From Rosenbergiella australiborealis (GTDB taxonomy: Bacteria > Pseudomonadota > Gammaproteobacteria > Enterobacterales > Enterobacteriaceae), in assembly GCF_018494035.1 (NCBI RefSeq), contig NZ_JABBFO010000012.1, positions 31,816 through 95,815 on the forward strand: a stretch of DNA of 64,000 bases, read 5' to 3'. Position numbers and translations under genes: made by a program. Numbering within the stretch: position 1 is the stretch's first letter; the number at the start of each line of letters is the position of its first letter. Below the pieces are notes generated by a model. The model saw only the letters and a list, made by a program, of their open reading frames with translations, did not search any database and was not told the DNA's origin. Shown here one piece after another: positions 20,788 to 31,019 of this stretch.

Positions 20788-22236
20788 ATGAAGTTTATCG
20801 TAAAATTATTTCCAGAAATAACGATCAAAAGCCAATCTGTTCGATTACGTTTTATTAAAATTTTATCCAGTAATATACGAAACGTGCTGAAAAGCGTTGA
20901 TGAAAATATCGCGGTTGTACGCCTTTGGGACCACATCACCGTGCGCACGCGTAAAGAAGAATGCAGTGCTGCCGTCGCCGAAGCACTCACACGGATCCCC
21001 GGTATACACCATATACTTGCGGTCGAAGACCGTTCTTTTAGTAGCTTGCACGATATTTTTGAGCAAACGTTAGCGATGTATCAAACACAGCTTATAGGGA
21101 AAACCTTCTGTGTGCGTGCTAAACGCCGCGGTAAGCATGAGTTTACTTCACATGAAGTTGAACGTTATGTTGGTGGGGGATTAAATCAACATATTGATTC
21201 TGCATCGGTAAAACTCCAAAACCCGGACGTAACCGTACAGCTGGAAATTGATCAAGACCGATTATTGCTGATCACCCAACGCTATGAAGGATTAGGTGGT
21301 TTTCCCATCGGTACACAAGAAGATGTTATTTCTCTCATTTCTGGGGGATTCGACTCTGGTGTATCGAGCTATATGCTTATGCGTCGTGGCAGTCGTGTCC
21401 ATTATTGTTTCTTTAATCTGGGCGGAGCTGCGCACGAAATCGGCGTTCGTCAAGTTGCGCACTATTTATGGAATACCTATGGGCGTTCGCATCGAGTTCG
21501 CTTCATCGCCATTGATTTTGAGCCTGTCGTGGGTGAAATTCTAGAAAAAGTGGAGGACGGCCAAATGGGCGTTGTCCTTAAACGAATGATGGTGCGTGCC
21601 GCGTCCCAAATTGCTGAGCGTTACGGCGTACAAGCATTGGTTACCGGCGAAGCCTTGGGGCAGGTCTCAAGTCAAACCTTGACCAATTTGCGCTTAATCG
21701 ACAACGTTACGGATACGTTAGTGCTTCGTCCCCTGATTTCTCATGACAAAGAACATATCATTAAAGTCGCACGGCAGATCGGAACGGAAGATTTTGCCAA
21801 AACGATGCCTGAATATTGTGGTGTGATATCAAAAAGTCCAACGGTCAAAGCGGTTAAGGAAAAGATTGAAGAAGAAGAAAATAACTTTGACTTCACTATT
21901 CTCGACCGTGTCGTGACTGAAGCTCGCAATATTGATATTCGAGATATTGCAGCTGACACCACACAAGAAGTTACCGAAATTGAGTCGGTCAGCGAGTTGA
22001 GCGCACAAGATTCTATTCTGGACATTCGTTCTATCGATGAACAAGATGATGCACCGCTTATCGTCGAGGGTGTCGAAGTTAAATCGATACCTTTCTACAA
22101 GCTAAGTACTCAATTTGCTGATCTTGACCGTAAGCGCACATGGCTACTGTATTGTGAGCGGGGGGTAATGAGTCGTTTACAAGCGCTTTATCTGCATGAA
22201 CAAGGCTTTACCAACGTTAAGGTGTATCGACCTTAA
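20788..22236 (+). CDS. thiI: tRNA sulfurtransferase / thiamine thiazole sulfur carrier
   Basis: Makes 4-thiouridine at tRNA position 8 and supplies sulfur for the thiazole of thiamine. N-terminal ferredoxin-like and THUMP domains are followed by a PP-loop ATPase ([12 protein letters not shown] near residue 185). Cys in [12 protein letters not shown] corresponds to Cys344 of E. coli. The C-terminal rhodanese domain carries the persulfide Cys in [11 protein letters not shown]. It has 482 residues, as in E. coli, so it has the enterobacterial rhodanese extension. A clear terminator follows. Confidence 0.98.
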   Translation: MKFIVKLFPEITIKSQSVRLRFIKILSSNIRNVLKSVDENIAVVRLWDHITVRTRKEECSAAVAEALTRIPGIHHILAVEDRSFSSLHDIFEQTLAMYQTQLIGKTFCVRAKRRGKHEFTSHEVERYVGGGLNQHIDSASVKLQNPDVTVQLEIDQDRLLLITQRYEGLGGFPIGTQEDVISLISGGFDSGVSSYMLMRRGSRVHYCFFNLGGAAHEIGVRQVAHYLWNTYGRSHRVRFIAIDFEPVVGEILEKVEDGQMGVVLKRMMVRAASQIAERYGVQALVTGEALGQVSSQTLTNLRLIDNVTDTLVLRPLISHDKEHIIKVARQIGTEDFAKTMPEYCGVISKSPTVKAVKEKIEEEENNFDFTILDRVVTEARNIDIRDIAADTTQEVTEIESVSELSAQDSILDIRSIDEQDDAPLIVEGVEVKSIPFYKLSTQFADLDRKRTWLLYCERGVMSRLQALYLHEQGFTNVKVYRP

Positions 22237-22243
22237 TCAAAAG

Positions 22244-22272
22244 AGGCCTCAATGATGATGAGGCCTTTTTTT
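22244..22272 (+). terminator. Rho-independent terminator after thiI
   Basis: An 8-bp stem (AGGCCTCA / TGAGGCCT) with a seven-base loop is followed by a T run. The T run overlaps the last bases of the convergent yajL. Confidence 0.9.
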
Positions 22273-22867
22273 ATTCTTGATAGTTGTAAATCCCAATAGG
22301 TAAAGCGAGGTCATGGGTAATACGATGTGCCTCTTCTTTACTTTTCAGTGTTTCAATAATTTTTAGCGCCATATCGGTTGCACATAATGGCCCTTGCCCC
22401 GTGAGTAGAAGATAGCGTGGGTCGCAGACAATTCGTCGCTCTTGCCATTGTGTCTGGAGAAGTAACTCGGATTGATGTGCAAGACAAGTCACATTAGCCC
22501 CTTGGTAACGATCAATCTTATCAATAAGTCGAGGGACTGCATGACTCATCACTGCGACGTACCGTTGTGTTGCGTTGAATTGTGCCAGTGATTCTATAAG
22601 CAAATCGCTGTCGGCATAAGTCTGGCAACTCGTTTCGCCTCCGAGCAATAGAAGTAAGTCGAAGGCTTGATCCACAGCATGACATAATGGACTTTCTGCA
22701 CGAAAGCTCAGTCCTTCTGCACTAAGAATATCGAGCTCTCCATTACCCTCAACACTTGCTGTTGTCACAGTGATACCGGCACGTGGCAGTAAACTTAAAA
22801 AAGTAGTGATTTCTATTGCATCATTGCCATGAGCGAGGCAGAGCAGGACTGAGGGAGATAGGGGCAT
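22271..22867 (-). CDS. yajL: DJ-1/PfpI-family protein in the yajL position, active-site residues replaced
   Basis: By position and by its C-terminal signature (KIIETLKSKEEAH...GIYNYQE) this is the YajL orthologue, 198 residues against 196. E. coli YajL is a DJ-1 family protein reported to act as a chaperone and on glyoxal-modified proteins or glyoxals. Here the nucleophilic Cys106 (AICAAPA in E. coli) aligns with Ser108 in AVMSHAVP, and Glu15 aligns with Ala17. The rest is strongly diverged, although the frame is intact. It starts inside the 3' end of panE (47-base overlap). Catalytic loss is inferred from the alignment, so a changed role or early decay are both possible. Confidence 0.82.
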   Translation of the reverse strand: MPLSPSVLLCLAHGNDAIEITTFLSLLPRAGITVTTASVEGNGELDILSAEGLSFRAESPLCHAVDQAFDLLLLLGGETSCQTYADSDLLIESLAQFNATQRYVAVMSHAVPRLIDKIDRYQGANVTCLAHQSELLLQTQWQERRIVCDPRYLLLTGQGPLCATDMALKIIETLKSKEEAHRITHDLALPIGIYNYQE

Positions 22868-23741
22868 ATGCGGATTCCTTAGTTTTTATCCATTGATAAA
22901 GGGCATGATGGTGTGGGGCCGTCAACCCATAGCCACGGGCACGTTTGAGAAGATACCCATTGATGTAGTCAATTTCAGTAAGACGTTGAGCACGTACATC
23001 TTGAAGCATTGAACTCATATTTTGTGATGTATTCTGAATGACAGTGATCACTGAATGATAAAGCGGCTCATATTCAGTATGAATTCCTTCACGATTCATA
23101 ATAGAGACAAGTTCTCGGCAAAGTATACTGACCTCATTGAGGTGTTCCATCAATTGCCCATTATGGCACTCGTATTTAACCGTAAGAGGATTGATAACGG
23201 CATTAACCGCTAATTTTTTCCACGCAGCGACCTTGATGTCGTTATACCACGCGACATCAGGCAGTGCATGGTGAAGAATATCAGCAATATGGCTGATTGA
23301 TCTCGCTGCATCATTAAGCGGGCCTAGCTGTGTGATCCCCCAAGCCTTATGACAGGTTTGGGTAGCAGTACGATATGCCGCCTGTGTCGTGACGGCATGA
23401 CATAATGGGTGAGTAACAGCCGGTAGGTCATCGACCACACCTAGGCCGTTGTGCAGCAAAATAATTGGGCAGCTTGCAGGTAGATAGGGAAGTAGCGGCA
23501 CAAGTGCTGTTTCAATTTGCTGGGCTTTTAACGTCACCAGCAGCAATTCACATTGGGTTAATTGTTGAGGGTTATTTGTAATAACATCATGGGAATAAAG
23601 GTTTTGCTCTGGTGTTAACACCGCTATACCCAAATAGGATTGGTGAACTTTGATCCACCCTTGTACCTCATGTCCGGCTTTGATCAATGCTGATAACCAC
23701 AGTTGCCCTAAAGCACCACAGCCTAATACAGTTATTTTCAT
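22821..23741 (-). CDS. panE: 2-dehydropantoate 2-reductase
   Basis: Reduces ketopantoate to pantoate with NADPH in pantothenate synthesis. The Rossmann motif GCGALGQ is at residues 7-13 (MKITVLGCGALGQLWL), and the C-terminal helical domain includes WKKLAVNAVINPLT (catalytic Lys) and SSMLQDVRAQRLTEIDYINGYL. I placed the start at 23741, where GAGGAAA precedes MKITVLG; the longer frame adds 73 residues overlapping yajQ. It has 306 residues (E. coli 303). It overlaps yajL by 47 bases in the same operon. Confidence 0.97.
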   Translation of the reverse strand: MKITVLGCGALGQLWLSALIKAGHEVQGWIKVHQSYLGIAVLTPEQNLYSHDVITNNPQQLTQCELLLVTLKAQQIETALVPLLPYLPASCPIILLHNGLGVVDDLPAVTHPLCHAVTTQAAYRTATQTCHKAWGITQLGPLNDAARSISHIADILHHALPDVAWYNDIKVAAWKKLAVNAVINPLTVKYECHNGQLMEHLNEVSILCRELVSIMNREGIHTEYEPLYHSVITVIQNTSQNMSSMLQDVRAQRLTEIDYINGYLLKRARGYGLTAPHHHALYQWIKTKESAYAPISLSPALPRSWQ

Positions 23742-23841
23742 GACTATTTCCTCGCAATCCTTTGCCATTTTACGCTGAACTGTTGTGTCGTGTTTACAGT
23801 TCGGTATTATGCATGTCAACGTTTTAAGAGGAGAAGAAAAG

Positions 23842-24333
23842 ATGCCATCTTTCGATATCGTTTCAGAAGTTGAGATGCCTGAAGTGAAAAATGCAGTTGA
23901 AAATACGAGCCGCGAACTGTCTACGCGTTTTGATTTTAGAAATGTGACGGCTGAGGTCACGCTTAACGAAAAAAATGAAGTAATTACTGTGAGTAGTGAA
24001 TCTGATTTCCAAGTTCGTCAAATTGTCGATATTCTGCGTGAAAAAATGTTGAAGCGCGGTATTGAAGGCGCGGTGCTTGATGTACCTGAAGAGATTACAC
24101 ACAGTGGAAAAAGCTGGAGTGTTGAAATCAAAATGAAAAAAGGGATTGAAACGGACATTGCTAAGAAAATCGTTAAACTGATCAAGGACGCTAAACTGAA
24201 AGTTCAAGCGCAAATTCAAGGCGATTCTTTACGTGTTACAGGCAAATCACGGGATGATCTGCAAACCGCTATGGCGACAGTTAAAGGCGGCAATTTAGGT
24301 CAGCCTTTTCAATTCAAGAACTTCCGGGATTAA
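23842..24333 (+). CDS. yajQ: Nucleotide-binding protein YajQ
   Basis: Small cytoplasmic protein of the YajQ family (UPF0234), with two RRM-like domains. Family members bind nucleotides, and a Xanthomonas homologue binds cyclic di-GMP. It has 163 residues, as in E. coli, and starts [19 protein letters not shown] after an AGAGGAGA ribosome-binding site; the ATG at 23785 is upstream of this and unlikely. It is divergent from panE. The function in this organism is unknown. Confidence 0.95.
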   Translation: MPSFDIVSEVEMPEVKNAVENTSRELSTRFDFRNVTAEVTLNEKNEVITVSSESDFQVRQIVDILREKMLKRGIEGAVLDVPEEITHSGKSWSVEIKMKKGIETDIAKKIVKLIKDAKLKVQAQIQGDSLRVTGKSRDDLQTAMATVKGGNLGQPFQFKNFRD

Positions 24334-24343
24334 CATATTACCG

Positions 24344-24376
24344 CCTCTGACCTGAGCTATAGATTCAGGTCAGAGG
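24344..24376. terminator. Hairpin between yajQ and yajR
   Basis: A perfect 12-bp stem (CCTCTGACCTGA / TCAGGTCAGAGG) lies between convergent genes. No T tract follows, so it may act as a weak terminator or protect RNA 3' ends. Confidence 0.6.
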
Positions 24377-24387
24377 AGGGGAGGGGA

Positions 24388-25749
24388 TTAACTCGCTGCA
24401 ATCAGTGCTTCGATTTCTTGACGATTCGTTATTTTACTATCAATTTTAACGTAAGCCGCCCGCTCTTCAGGAATCACTAACACATTGCTGACACCGGGGG
24501 CATGACGCAGGCGCTGTTCTAATGAGGAAGTGTTGCATTCATGCTCAATCACCACCCGCAAGCTACTGACGTAGGGTGGTTCTTTCATTGTTAAACTAAT
24601 AAGTAACCAAACCACAGCCAGTACTGAACCCATCAGAAATACAGCTTGAGCATCAACATGCTGGAATACCCAGCCACCTAAACTGCCACCAATTGCGACA
24701 CCTAGAAATTGGCTGGTTGAGTAAACACCCATTGCTGTGCCCTTGTAACCAGGGGGGGATTCTTTACTGATCAGCGACGGTAAAATGGCTTCCATCAAAT
24801 TAAAGGCAAAGAAGAAAAGTTGCACTCCAGCCACTAGCGTCCAAAAGTGAGCCCCTGCTTGCCATAAGACTAATTCAGCCACGATAAGCAGTGCAACGCA
24901 ACTGACGAAGACTATTTTCATCTTCCGTTTTACTTCAGCAATGATGATAAACGGTACCACCCCGACAAAAGCGATAAGCATAGTCGCTAGGTAAACTTTC
25001 CAATGCTCAGAAGGTGGAAAGCCTGCGTGTTCAAACTCACCCGGTAATGCAACAAAACTGGACATTAATAAAATATGCAGAAATAGGATGCCTGCATTGA
25101 GTTTAAGAAGTCGCGGATTGGCTAGCACTTGACGAAACGTACCTTTGACCATTCCAGACTCACGGTTTAACACATGTTCGGTGGTCGACGGAACGATGAC
25201 CAGCGTAATGATAATACCGAGAGTTGCCAGTACAGCTATCATCCAAAACAACGCATGTAAGCCAAGCAAATGTGTCACTATTGGCCCAATGACCATAGCA
25301 ATAGCAAATGTCACACCAAAGCTAATACCAATAAAAGCCATCGCTTTAGTACGGTTTTGCTCACGGGTGAGATCGGACAGTAACGCCATAACGGCGGCGG
25401 CTATTGCCCCAGAACCTTGTAAGGCACGGCCGAGAATAATTCCCCAAATCGACGTCGTGGTGGCCGCAACCACACTGCCGATGACAAAGATCAATAAGCC
25501 ACCAATGATAAGTGGCTTTCGACCGACACGGTCAGAGATCAAACCAAAGGGAATTTGAAAGATAGCTTGTGCTAGTCCATAAATACCAATAGCCAGCCCA
25601 ATAAGTCCTTCGGTAGCCCCTTGTAACGCCATTCCATATGTCGTCAGTACGGGAAGTACCATAAACATACCTAGCATGCGAAGAGAAAATACAGTGCCCA
25701 ATCCCCAGGTTGCTCGCAACTCAAGTGGGGTCATTTTATTATCGTTCAT
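24388..25749 (-). CDS. yajR: MFS transporter with C-terminal YAM domain
   Basis: Inner-membrane drug:H+ antiporter-like protein. Twelve membrane segments are followed by a cytosolic ferredoxin-like YAM domain (from about residue 385 to 453). The MFS motif A is visible as GLISDRVGRKPLIIGG (about 66-81). It has 453 residues, as in E. coli (454). The physiological substrate is unknown, although the E. coli structure is known. It is leftward and separated from cyoE by that operon's terminator. Confidence 0.95.
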   Translation of the reverse strand: MNDNKMTPLELRATWGLGTVFSLRMLGMFMVLPVLTTYGMALQGATEGLIGLAIGIYGLAQAIFQIPFGLISDRVGRKPLIIGGLLIFVIGSVVAATTTSIWGIILGRALQGSGAIAAAVMALLSDLTREQNRTKAMAFIGISFGVTFAIAMVIGPIVTHLLGLHALFWMIAVLATLGIIITLVIVPSTTEHVLNRESGMVKGTFRQVLANPRLLKLNAGILFLHILLMSSFVALPGEFEHAGFPPSEHWKVYLATMLIAFVGVVPFIIIAEVKRKMKIVFVSCVALLIVAELVLWQAGAHFWTLVAGVQLFFFAFNLMEAILPSLISKESPPGYKGTAMGVYSTSQFLGVAIGGSLGGWVFQHVDAQAVFLMGSVLAVVWLLISLTMKEPPYVSSLRVVIEHECNTSSLEQRLRHAPGVSNVLVIPEERAAYVKIDSKITNRQEIEALIAAS

Positions 25750-25830
25750 GACAACCTCTAATTTAATTCTATTTACAGTTTAAGGAGTTGTAGGGGTTGG
25801 GTAAATGAATAGTTCTTAAGCTTACGTAAC

Positions 25831-25860
25831 AAAAAGAAAAGGCGCGAAATTCGCGCCTTA
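25831..25860 (-). terminator. Terminator of the cyo operon
   Basis: Read on the minus strand, a 10-bp stem (AAGGCGCGAA / TTCGCGCCTT) is followed by TTCTTTTTG. It lies just after the cyoE stop codon and before yajR. Confidence 0.88.
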
Positions 25861-25876
25861 ATGATTAGATTTTTAA

Positions 25877-26767
25877 TCAGTGTACGTAGGTCAGGAGTTC
25901 AGTGGAACCAGGACCCATAAAATCGACCGACATCATCACACTCAGCGCGGTAATAGCAACGATAGAGAAGACAAAAACTTTACGTGCCCAGACGCGGTCA
26001 TCATTTTCAGATTTATAACCTGATAGGGCCATGCCTAGCCACCATAGGCTGACTGCAGCAGCAACCACTAAATATTTGTAACCGGCGTAGCCACCTAAAG
26101 TGAGCATCAGCGTTGCAACCATAAACGCAATGATATAGAGCGTGATATGATTTTTTGCTACAGAAATACCCTTTACTACAGGAAGTACAGGGATATTTGC
26201 CGCTTGATAATCTTTGAAGCGGAAGATAGCAATGGCATAGGAGTGGGGCATTTGCCATAGACTAAAAATTGCGAGCAAGATTAATGCGCCCGCATCAAAA
26301 CTACCCGTGACGGCACAATAGCCAATCACGGGTGGTGCGGCACCTGACAGACTTCCAATCAGCGTACCGTAAACGGAATTACGCTTCATATAGAGACTGT
26401 AAACACCGACATAAACCACAAAGCCCATCACCGCTAGCCACATGGCCAGCGGATTTGCACCAAAGTAGAGTACCGCAAAACCAGCAATACCTAACAAGGT
26501 GGCATAAGCCAAGCTCACTCTCGTTGAAATGAGCCCCTTCACCAGAACTCGGTTTTTCGTTCTTTCCATCTTGTGGTCAATATCGCGGTCAATCACGTTG
26601 TTATAAACACAACCTGATGCGACCACTAGAGAGACCCCAATCAGTGAGACGAAAAATAAGCGGAAGTCGATGCTGCCTTTTGAGGCAAGCAAGAAACCAC
26701 CGATCACAGAAATTAGATTTCCGAAAATAATTCCTGGTTTTGTGACTTGTAGGTATTGCTTAATCAT
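25877..26767 (-). CDS. cyoE: Protoheme IX farnesyltransferase (heme O synthase)
   Basis: Inner-membrane UbiA-family prenyltransferase that adds a farnesyl group to heme B, producing heme O for the bo3 oxidase. The first Asp-rich motif [18 protein letters not shown] is near residues 56-73 and the second near [12 protein letters not shown]. It has about nine membrane segments and 296 residues, as in E. coli. It is last in the cyoABCDE operon, 14 bases after cyoD. Its farnesyl donor is the product of IspA, encoded nearby. Confidence 0.98.
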   Translation of the reverse strand: MIKQYLQVTKPGIIFGNLISVIGGFLLASKGSIDFRLFFVSLIGVSLVVASGCVYNNVIDRDIDHKMERTKNRVLVKGLISTRVSLAYATLLGIAGFAVLYFGANPLAMWLAVMGFVVYVGVYSLYMKRNSVYGTLIGSLSGAAPPVIGYCAVTGSFDAGALILLAIFSLWQMPHSYAIAIFRFKDYQAANIPVLPVVKGISVAKNHITLYIIAFMVATLMLTLGGYAGYKYLVVAAAVSLWWLGMALSGYKSENDDRVWARKVFVFSIVAITALSVMMSVDFMGPGSTELLTYVH

Positions 26768-26781
26768 TACGAATAACTCAG

Positions 26782-27111
26782 TTAATGGGGCATCATGTTG
26801 TAGTTAAGGTTCCACATGATCCACAGTGAGCCGACCACAACAATTAGAATAATAATTGCTGAGAAGACAATGGCTACCAGGTTCCAACCCCCTTCAGATT
26901 TACTGTCGAGGTGAAGGAAATAGACCAGATGAACAATAACCTGCACAACGGCACAGATCACAACAACAGCTAGTGTGGTTGAGTGTGCTGAACTTCCATC
27001 CATGACCATCCAGAAAGGAATCCCTGTCAGGATGATAGACAGGATAAAGCCAATCATGTATGACTTCACGCTACCATGCGATGCGCCATGTTCGGTTGCT
27101 GAATGACTCAT
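26782..27111 (-). CDS. cyoD: Cytochrome bo3 ubiquinol oxidase subunit IV
   Basis: Small membrane subunit with three transmembrane helices that assists assembly of the copper-heme centre of bo3 oxidase. It has 109 residues, as in E. coli, and ends [12 protein letters not shown]. Its ATG overlaps the cyoC stop (TAATG). The longer upstream frame to 27192 overlaps cyoC and is not real. Confidence 0.97.
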   Translation of the reverse strand: MSHSATEHGASHGSVKSYMIGFILSIILTGIPFWMVMDGSSAHSTTLAVVVICAVVQVIVHLVYFLHLDSKSEGGWNLVAIVFSAIIILIVVVGSLWIMWNLNYNMMPH

Positions 27112-27719
27112 TACATGACCCCCATCAGATAAACAATGGTAAACACACAGATCCACACGACATCTAAGAAGTGCCAGAATAAGCTCAAGCACATGATACG
27201 AGTGCGGTTAGTCGCAGTCAGACCACGGGTTGCGATCTGGAACATCAGAACTAGCATCCAAATCAGACCACAGGTGACGTGAAGTCCGTGGGTACCCACT
27301 AAGGTAAAGAAGGCTGACAGGAATCCGCTACGTTGAGGACCGAAACCTTCTGAGATCAAGTGATGGAATTCATTGATTTCCATCCCGATAAAGCCCAGAC
27401 CGCACAGGAAGGTTAATACTAACCAGCCAATCACCGTTCCTTTATTACCTTTGTTCATGGCAATGACTGCCATACCATAAGTAATAGAACTGAGAAGGAG
27501 TAGGGCGGTTTCACCTAGAACATAAGGAAGTTCAAAGATGTCGCGACCTGCTGGGCCTCCGGCAGTACCGTGCATCATGACTGCATAGGTTGCAAACAAG
27601 GTTGCAAAGATAATGCAGTCACTCATCAGGTAGATCCAGAAGCCAAAAATCTTGTTGGCTCCTGCATCGTGATGCCCATGCTCTCCATGGGCGTCGTGGT
27701 GTTTAGATAGAGAAGACAT
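27111..27719 (-). CDS. cyoC: Cytochrome bo3 ubiquinol oxidase subunit III
   Basis: Five-helix inner-membrane subunit of the heme-copper oxidase family. The His-rich N terminus ([14 protein letters not shown]) precedes [25 protein letters not shown], typical of CyoC. It has 202 residues (E. coli 204). It is joined to both neighbours by one-base stop-start overlaps, so cyoB-cyoC-cyoD are translationally coupled. Confidence 0.98.
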   Translation of the reverse strand: MSSLSKHHDAHGEHGHHDAGANKIFGFWIYLMSDCIIFATLFATYAVMMHGTAGGPAGRDIFELPYVLGETALLLLSSITYGMAVIAMNKGNKGTVIGWLVLTFLCGLGFIGMEINEFHHLISEGFGPQRSGFLSAFFTLVGTHGLHVTCGLIWMLVLMFQIATRGLTATNRTRIMCLSLFWHFLDVVWICVFTIVYLMGVM

Positions 27720-29701
27720 TATTTCACACCTGCTTTGCTGAGTTCTTCAAAGTGTTTGTTCTCAATCTGTTCGACTTCTTTAACTGTTACGTAGTAATCC
27801 ACGTCTTCGTCAAAGCTCTTGATGATCCAGCTCGCCAAGATGCCAACAAATGAGACAACCGCCAACCACCAGATGTACCAAATCATTGCGAAACCAAAGA
27901 TAGTTGCGAAGGCAGCAATAACCACTGCAGCACCACTATTCTTAGGCATATGAATCTCTTCATAATGCGTTGGTTTGATATAGGCTTCACCTTTTTGCTT
28001 TTGTTCCCAGAAAGCATCACGTTCGGTGATTTCAGGAATAACAGCAAAGTTGTAGAACGGAGGAGGTGAGGACGTTGACCACTCAAGAGAACGACCACCC
28101 CAAGGATCTCCAGTCAAATCACGGTTTAGTTCACGGTCACGAATCGAGACATAGAACATAATGAGTTGGCATAGAATTCCTAAAGCAATCAGACCCGCAC
28201 CACAGGCTGCAACAACGAGCAGTGGGTGGAATTGTGGATCAATGTTTTGACTCAGACGACGAGTCATACCCATAAAGCCTAATGCGTACAACGGCATAAA
28301 CGCAACGAAGAACCCGATGATCCAGAACCAGAAAGAGCGTTTGCCCCATTTCTCGTCAAGTTTGAAGCCAAAGGCTTTCGGGAACCAGTAGGTCACACCC
28401 GCCATACAACCGAACACAACACCACCAATAATAACGTTATGGAAGTGAGCAATCAGGAATAGACTGTTGTGTAATACGAAGTCAGCACCAGGAACCGCTA
28501 ACAGAACACCCGTCATACCGCCGACCGAGAAGGTCACGATAAAGCCGATGGTCCACAGCATTGGGGCTGTCATTTCGATACGACCTTGATAGAGCGTAAA
28601 CAACCAGTTGAAAATTTTCACCCCAGTTGGGATGGCGATAATCATGGTCATAATACCGAAGAAGGCATTGACGTTGGCACCCGATCCCATAGTGAAGAAG
28701 TGGTGTAGCCAAACGATAAATGACAGCACGGTAATGGCAACAGTTGCCCACACCATCGAGGTGTAACCAAACATACGTTTCTTAGCGAAGGTTGCGGTAA
28801 CTTCAGAGAACACACCAAACACTGGAAGGATTAGGATGTAAACTTCTGGATGTCCCCAAACCCAAATCAGGTTGACGTACATCATCATGTTACCGCCCAT
28901 TTCATTGGTAAAGAAATGGAAACCTAAGTAACGATCAAGGGTTAACAGCGCTAAGGTAACAGTGAGTACTGGGAATGCCGCGATAATCAGAACGTTGGTA
29001 CACAGAGCTGTCCAAGTAAAGATTGGCATTTTGAACATAGTCATGCCCGGGGCACGCATTTTCAAAATCGTGACGAAGAAGTTAATCCCGGTCAGCGTTG
29101 TACCAATCCCTGAAAGCTGCAGACTCCAAATCCAGTAGTCAACCCCGACACCCGGGCTGTATTCAGCACCCGATAGAGGAGGGTAGGCCAGCCAACCGGT
29201 TTGTGCGAATTCGCCCACACCCAGTGACAGGTTTACCAAGATGACACCGATTGCCGTGAACCAGAAGCTTAAGTTGTTCAGGAATGGGAAAGCAACATCA
29301 CGCGCACCGATTTGCAGCGGTACAGCAATGTTCATCAGACCAACAACGAAAGGCATCGCTACGAAGAAAATCATAATCACGCCATGCGCGGTAAAGATTT
29401 GGTCGTAGTGGTGCGGCGGAAGGAAACCTGCTTCGCCCGCTGACGCGAGAACCTGCTGGCTACGCATCATGATAGCATCGGCAAAACCACGCAGTAACAT
29501 CACGAAAGCCATGATGCAGTACATGATACCGAGTTTTTTGTGGTCAATAGAGGTAAACCACTCTGTCCACAGATACTTCCACTTACCGTAATAAGTGATC
29601 GCAGCAACAAGTGCTAAACCAATAAGAATAATAGCGGAAATCGTGACCATGACGATTGGTACGTCTAAGGGAACCGCCGCTAAGGTTAATTTTCCTAACA
29701 T
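27719..29701 (-). CDS. cyoB: Cytochrome bo3 ubiquinol oxidase subunit I
   Basis: Catalytic subunit carrying heme b, heme o3 and CuB; it reduces oxygen to water and pumps protons. Metal ligands are visible in FTAHGVIMI, in [11 protein letters not shown] (with the cross-linked His-Tyr), in VWLHHFF and in [10 protein letters not shown]. It has 660 residues (E. coli 663) and about 15 membrane helices. It lies third base after cyoA and overlaps cyoC by one base. Confidence 0.99.
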   Translation of the reverse strand: MLGKLTLAAVPLDVPIVMVTISAIILIGLALVAAITYYGKWKYLWTEWFTSIDHKKLGIMYCIMAFVMLLRGFADAIMMRSQQVLASAGEAGFLPPHHYDQIFTAHGVIMIFFVAMPFVVGLMNIAVPLQIGARDVAFPFLNNLSFWFTAIGVILVNLSLGVGEFAQTGWLAYPPLSGAEYSPGVGVDYWIWSLQLSGIGTTLTGINFFVTILKMRAPGMTMFKMPIFTWTALCTNVLIIAAFPVLTVTLALLTLDRYLGFHFFTNEMGGNMMMYVNLIWVWGHPEVYILILPVFGVFSEVTATFAKKRMFGYTSMVWATVAITVLSFIVWLHHFFTMGSGANVNAFFGIMTMIIAIPTGVKIFNWLFTLYQGRIEMTAPMLWTIGFIVTFSVGGMTGVLLAVPGADFVLHNSLFLIAHFHNVIIGGVVFGCMAGVTYWFPKAFGFKLDEKWGKRSFWFWIIGFFVAFMPLYALGFMGMTRRLSQNIDPQFHPLLVVAACGAGLIALGILCQLIMFYVSIRDRELNRDLTGDPWGGRSLEWSTSSPPPFYNFAVIPEITERDAFWEQKQKGEAYIKPTHYEEIHMPKNSGAAVVIAAFATIFGFAMIWYIWWLAVVSFVGILASWIIKSFDEDVDYYVTVKEVEQIENKHFEELSKAGVK

Positions 29702-29703
29702 GA

Positions 29704-30630
29704 TTATTCCTCTGCTCCGGCTGAAGCGGTGTGATTCATGTCCATACCAGAATGTGCTGGCATGTCCATTTTTCCGTGGCTAGACATAAACTTGTCAACA
29801 ACTTGTGCAAACAGTTCAGGATTAGCATTTGAGAAATATTCCACTGGATTGTTTTCACTTGGCGCAGCCAACTGATTAAACTGATCCATGGTAGTCAGTG
29901 TATTAGGTGCAGTTTTTACTTTATCTATCCACTGCTGGAATTCAGCATCGGTGTTGGTAGCTATGGCTTTAAACTTCATACCAGAGAATCCGCGACCACT
30001 GTAGTTAGATGAAATACCATCAAAAGTTCCGGCCTCATTAGCAATTAAGTTCAATTGCGTTCTCATCCCTGCCATGGCATAAATTTGGCTACCAAGTGTA
30101 GGAATAAAGAAAGAGTTCATGACGGAATTTGAAGTGATATTAAAGTGCACAGGTGTGTTAGCTGGGAAAGCGATTTCGTTTACCGTAGCGATACCTTGCT
30201 CAGGGTAAATGAACAGCCATTTCCAGTCTAAAGCCACGACGTCAATTTCAACAGGTTTTACATCAGAAACGAGAGGTTTGCTTGGTTCTAGAGCGTGAGT
30301 ACTTTTCCAAGTCAGCACACTTAAGAAAACAATAATAAGGATAGGAACAGCCCATACGACTGCTTCGATCTTATTAGAGTGTGACCAGTTAGGTGAGTAT
30401 TTAGCATTTGTATTCGATGCCCGATATTTCCAGGCGAATGCAATTGCCATGAAGACTGCGGGGATGACGACAATCAACATCAAGCCAAAGGCTGTCAGTA
30501 TCAATGAACGTTGCTCCAGTGCAATCTGACCTTTGGGATTTAAAAGTGCACTATCACAGCCACTCATAAGTAGAGTGCCTGAAATTAATGACAAAATCCC
30601 CAAACTATTTTTGTATTTCTTGAGTCTCAT
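29704..30630 (-). CDS. cyoA: Cytochrome bo3 ubiquinol oxidase subunit II
   Basis: Lipoprotein subunit with two membrane helices and a periplasmic cupredoxin domain that lacks the CuA ligands. The signal peptide ends in a lipobox [11 protein letters not shown] (Cys near residue 25). The C-terminal tail is rich in His, Met and Asp ([11 protein letters not shown]), like E. coli. It has 308 residues (E. coli 315). A GAGGT ribosome-binding site precedes the ATG. It is the first gene of the operon. Confidence 0.98.
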   Translation of the reverse strand: MRLKKYKNSLGILSLISGTLLMSGCDSALLNPKGQIALEQRSLILTAFGLMLIVVIPAVFMAIAFAWKYRASNTNAKYSPNWSHSNKIEAVVWAVPILIIVFLSVLTWKSTHALEPSKPLVSDVKPVEIDVVALDWKWLFIYPEQGIATVNEIAFPANTPVHFNITSNSVMNSFFIPTLGSQIYAMAGMRTQLNLIANEAGTFDGISSNYSGRGFSGMKFKAIATNTDAEFQQWIDKVKTAPNTLTTMDQFNQLAAPSENNPVEYFSNANPELFAQVVDKFMSSHGKMDMPAHSGMDMNHTASAGAEE

Positions 30631-31019
30631 TTAACGACCTCAATGACAAAGGGCTGTATTGTCGTTTAAGTGTATCTGTATTTTACGGTAACGTTGAAGT
30701 AGTGTAAACCTGCTTGAGGTTCTGTCAGTAAAGTGTAGTAGCTTATTCGAGATATTTAACAAAAAATATTTACGGTAATAAATTATCAACATCTTCAATC
30801 AGTTGGCCTTGATATAACAAAATCTTATGTTCCTGCAGATCTTATCATTTTTTCGCTATAAATAATCAAATTTTGTATCATTTATGTAACAATAAATACC
30901 AATTTAATTTATTCTTTGTTTGCATTTTATTATAGCTTTCTAAGAAGACTCAGGTTTATTGATATAAAAATAAATTTATCGATAAATTGATTTTTTTATG
31001 ATTGAAAAAAATAAGCATT
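30631..31019. other. 389-base AT-rich region between ampG and cyoA
   Basis: No gene is supported. It contains the cyoA leader and promoter candidate (30701-30728), GTTAA-rich sequence that could include ArcA sites (not resolvable by eye), and a 16-base palindrome AATTTATCGATAAATT at 30973-30988. That palindrome lies just beyond the ampG stop and is flanked by T runs, so it could end ampG transcription. Confidence 0.5.
30701..30728 (-). promoter_or_regulatory. Candidate sigma-70 promoter of cyoABCDE
   Basis: On the minus strand, CTGACA (-35) and TACACT (-10) are separated by 16 bases. The leader to the cyoA ATG would be about 65 bases. The match is moderate. Confidence 0.4.

Noticed and set aside
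25145-25558. Open 137-codon frame antisense to yajR
   Set aside because: Low-complexity Thr/Ile/Pro composition typical of the reverse strand of a membrane protein; yajR is intact and conserved.
30973-30988. AT-only palindrome AATTTATCGATAAATT near ampG
   Set aside because: Could be an operator, but in such AT-rich sequence it may be chance; I list it only as a possible ampG terminator part.
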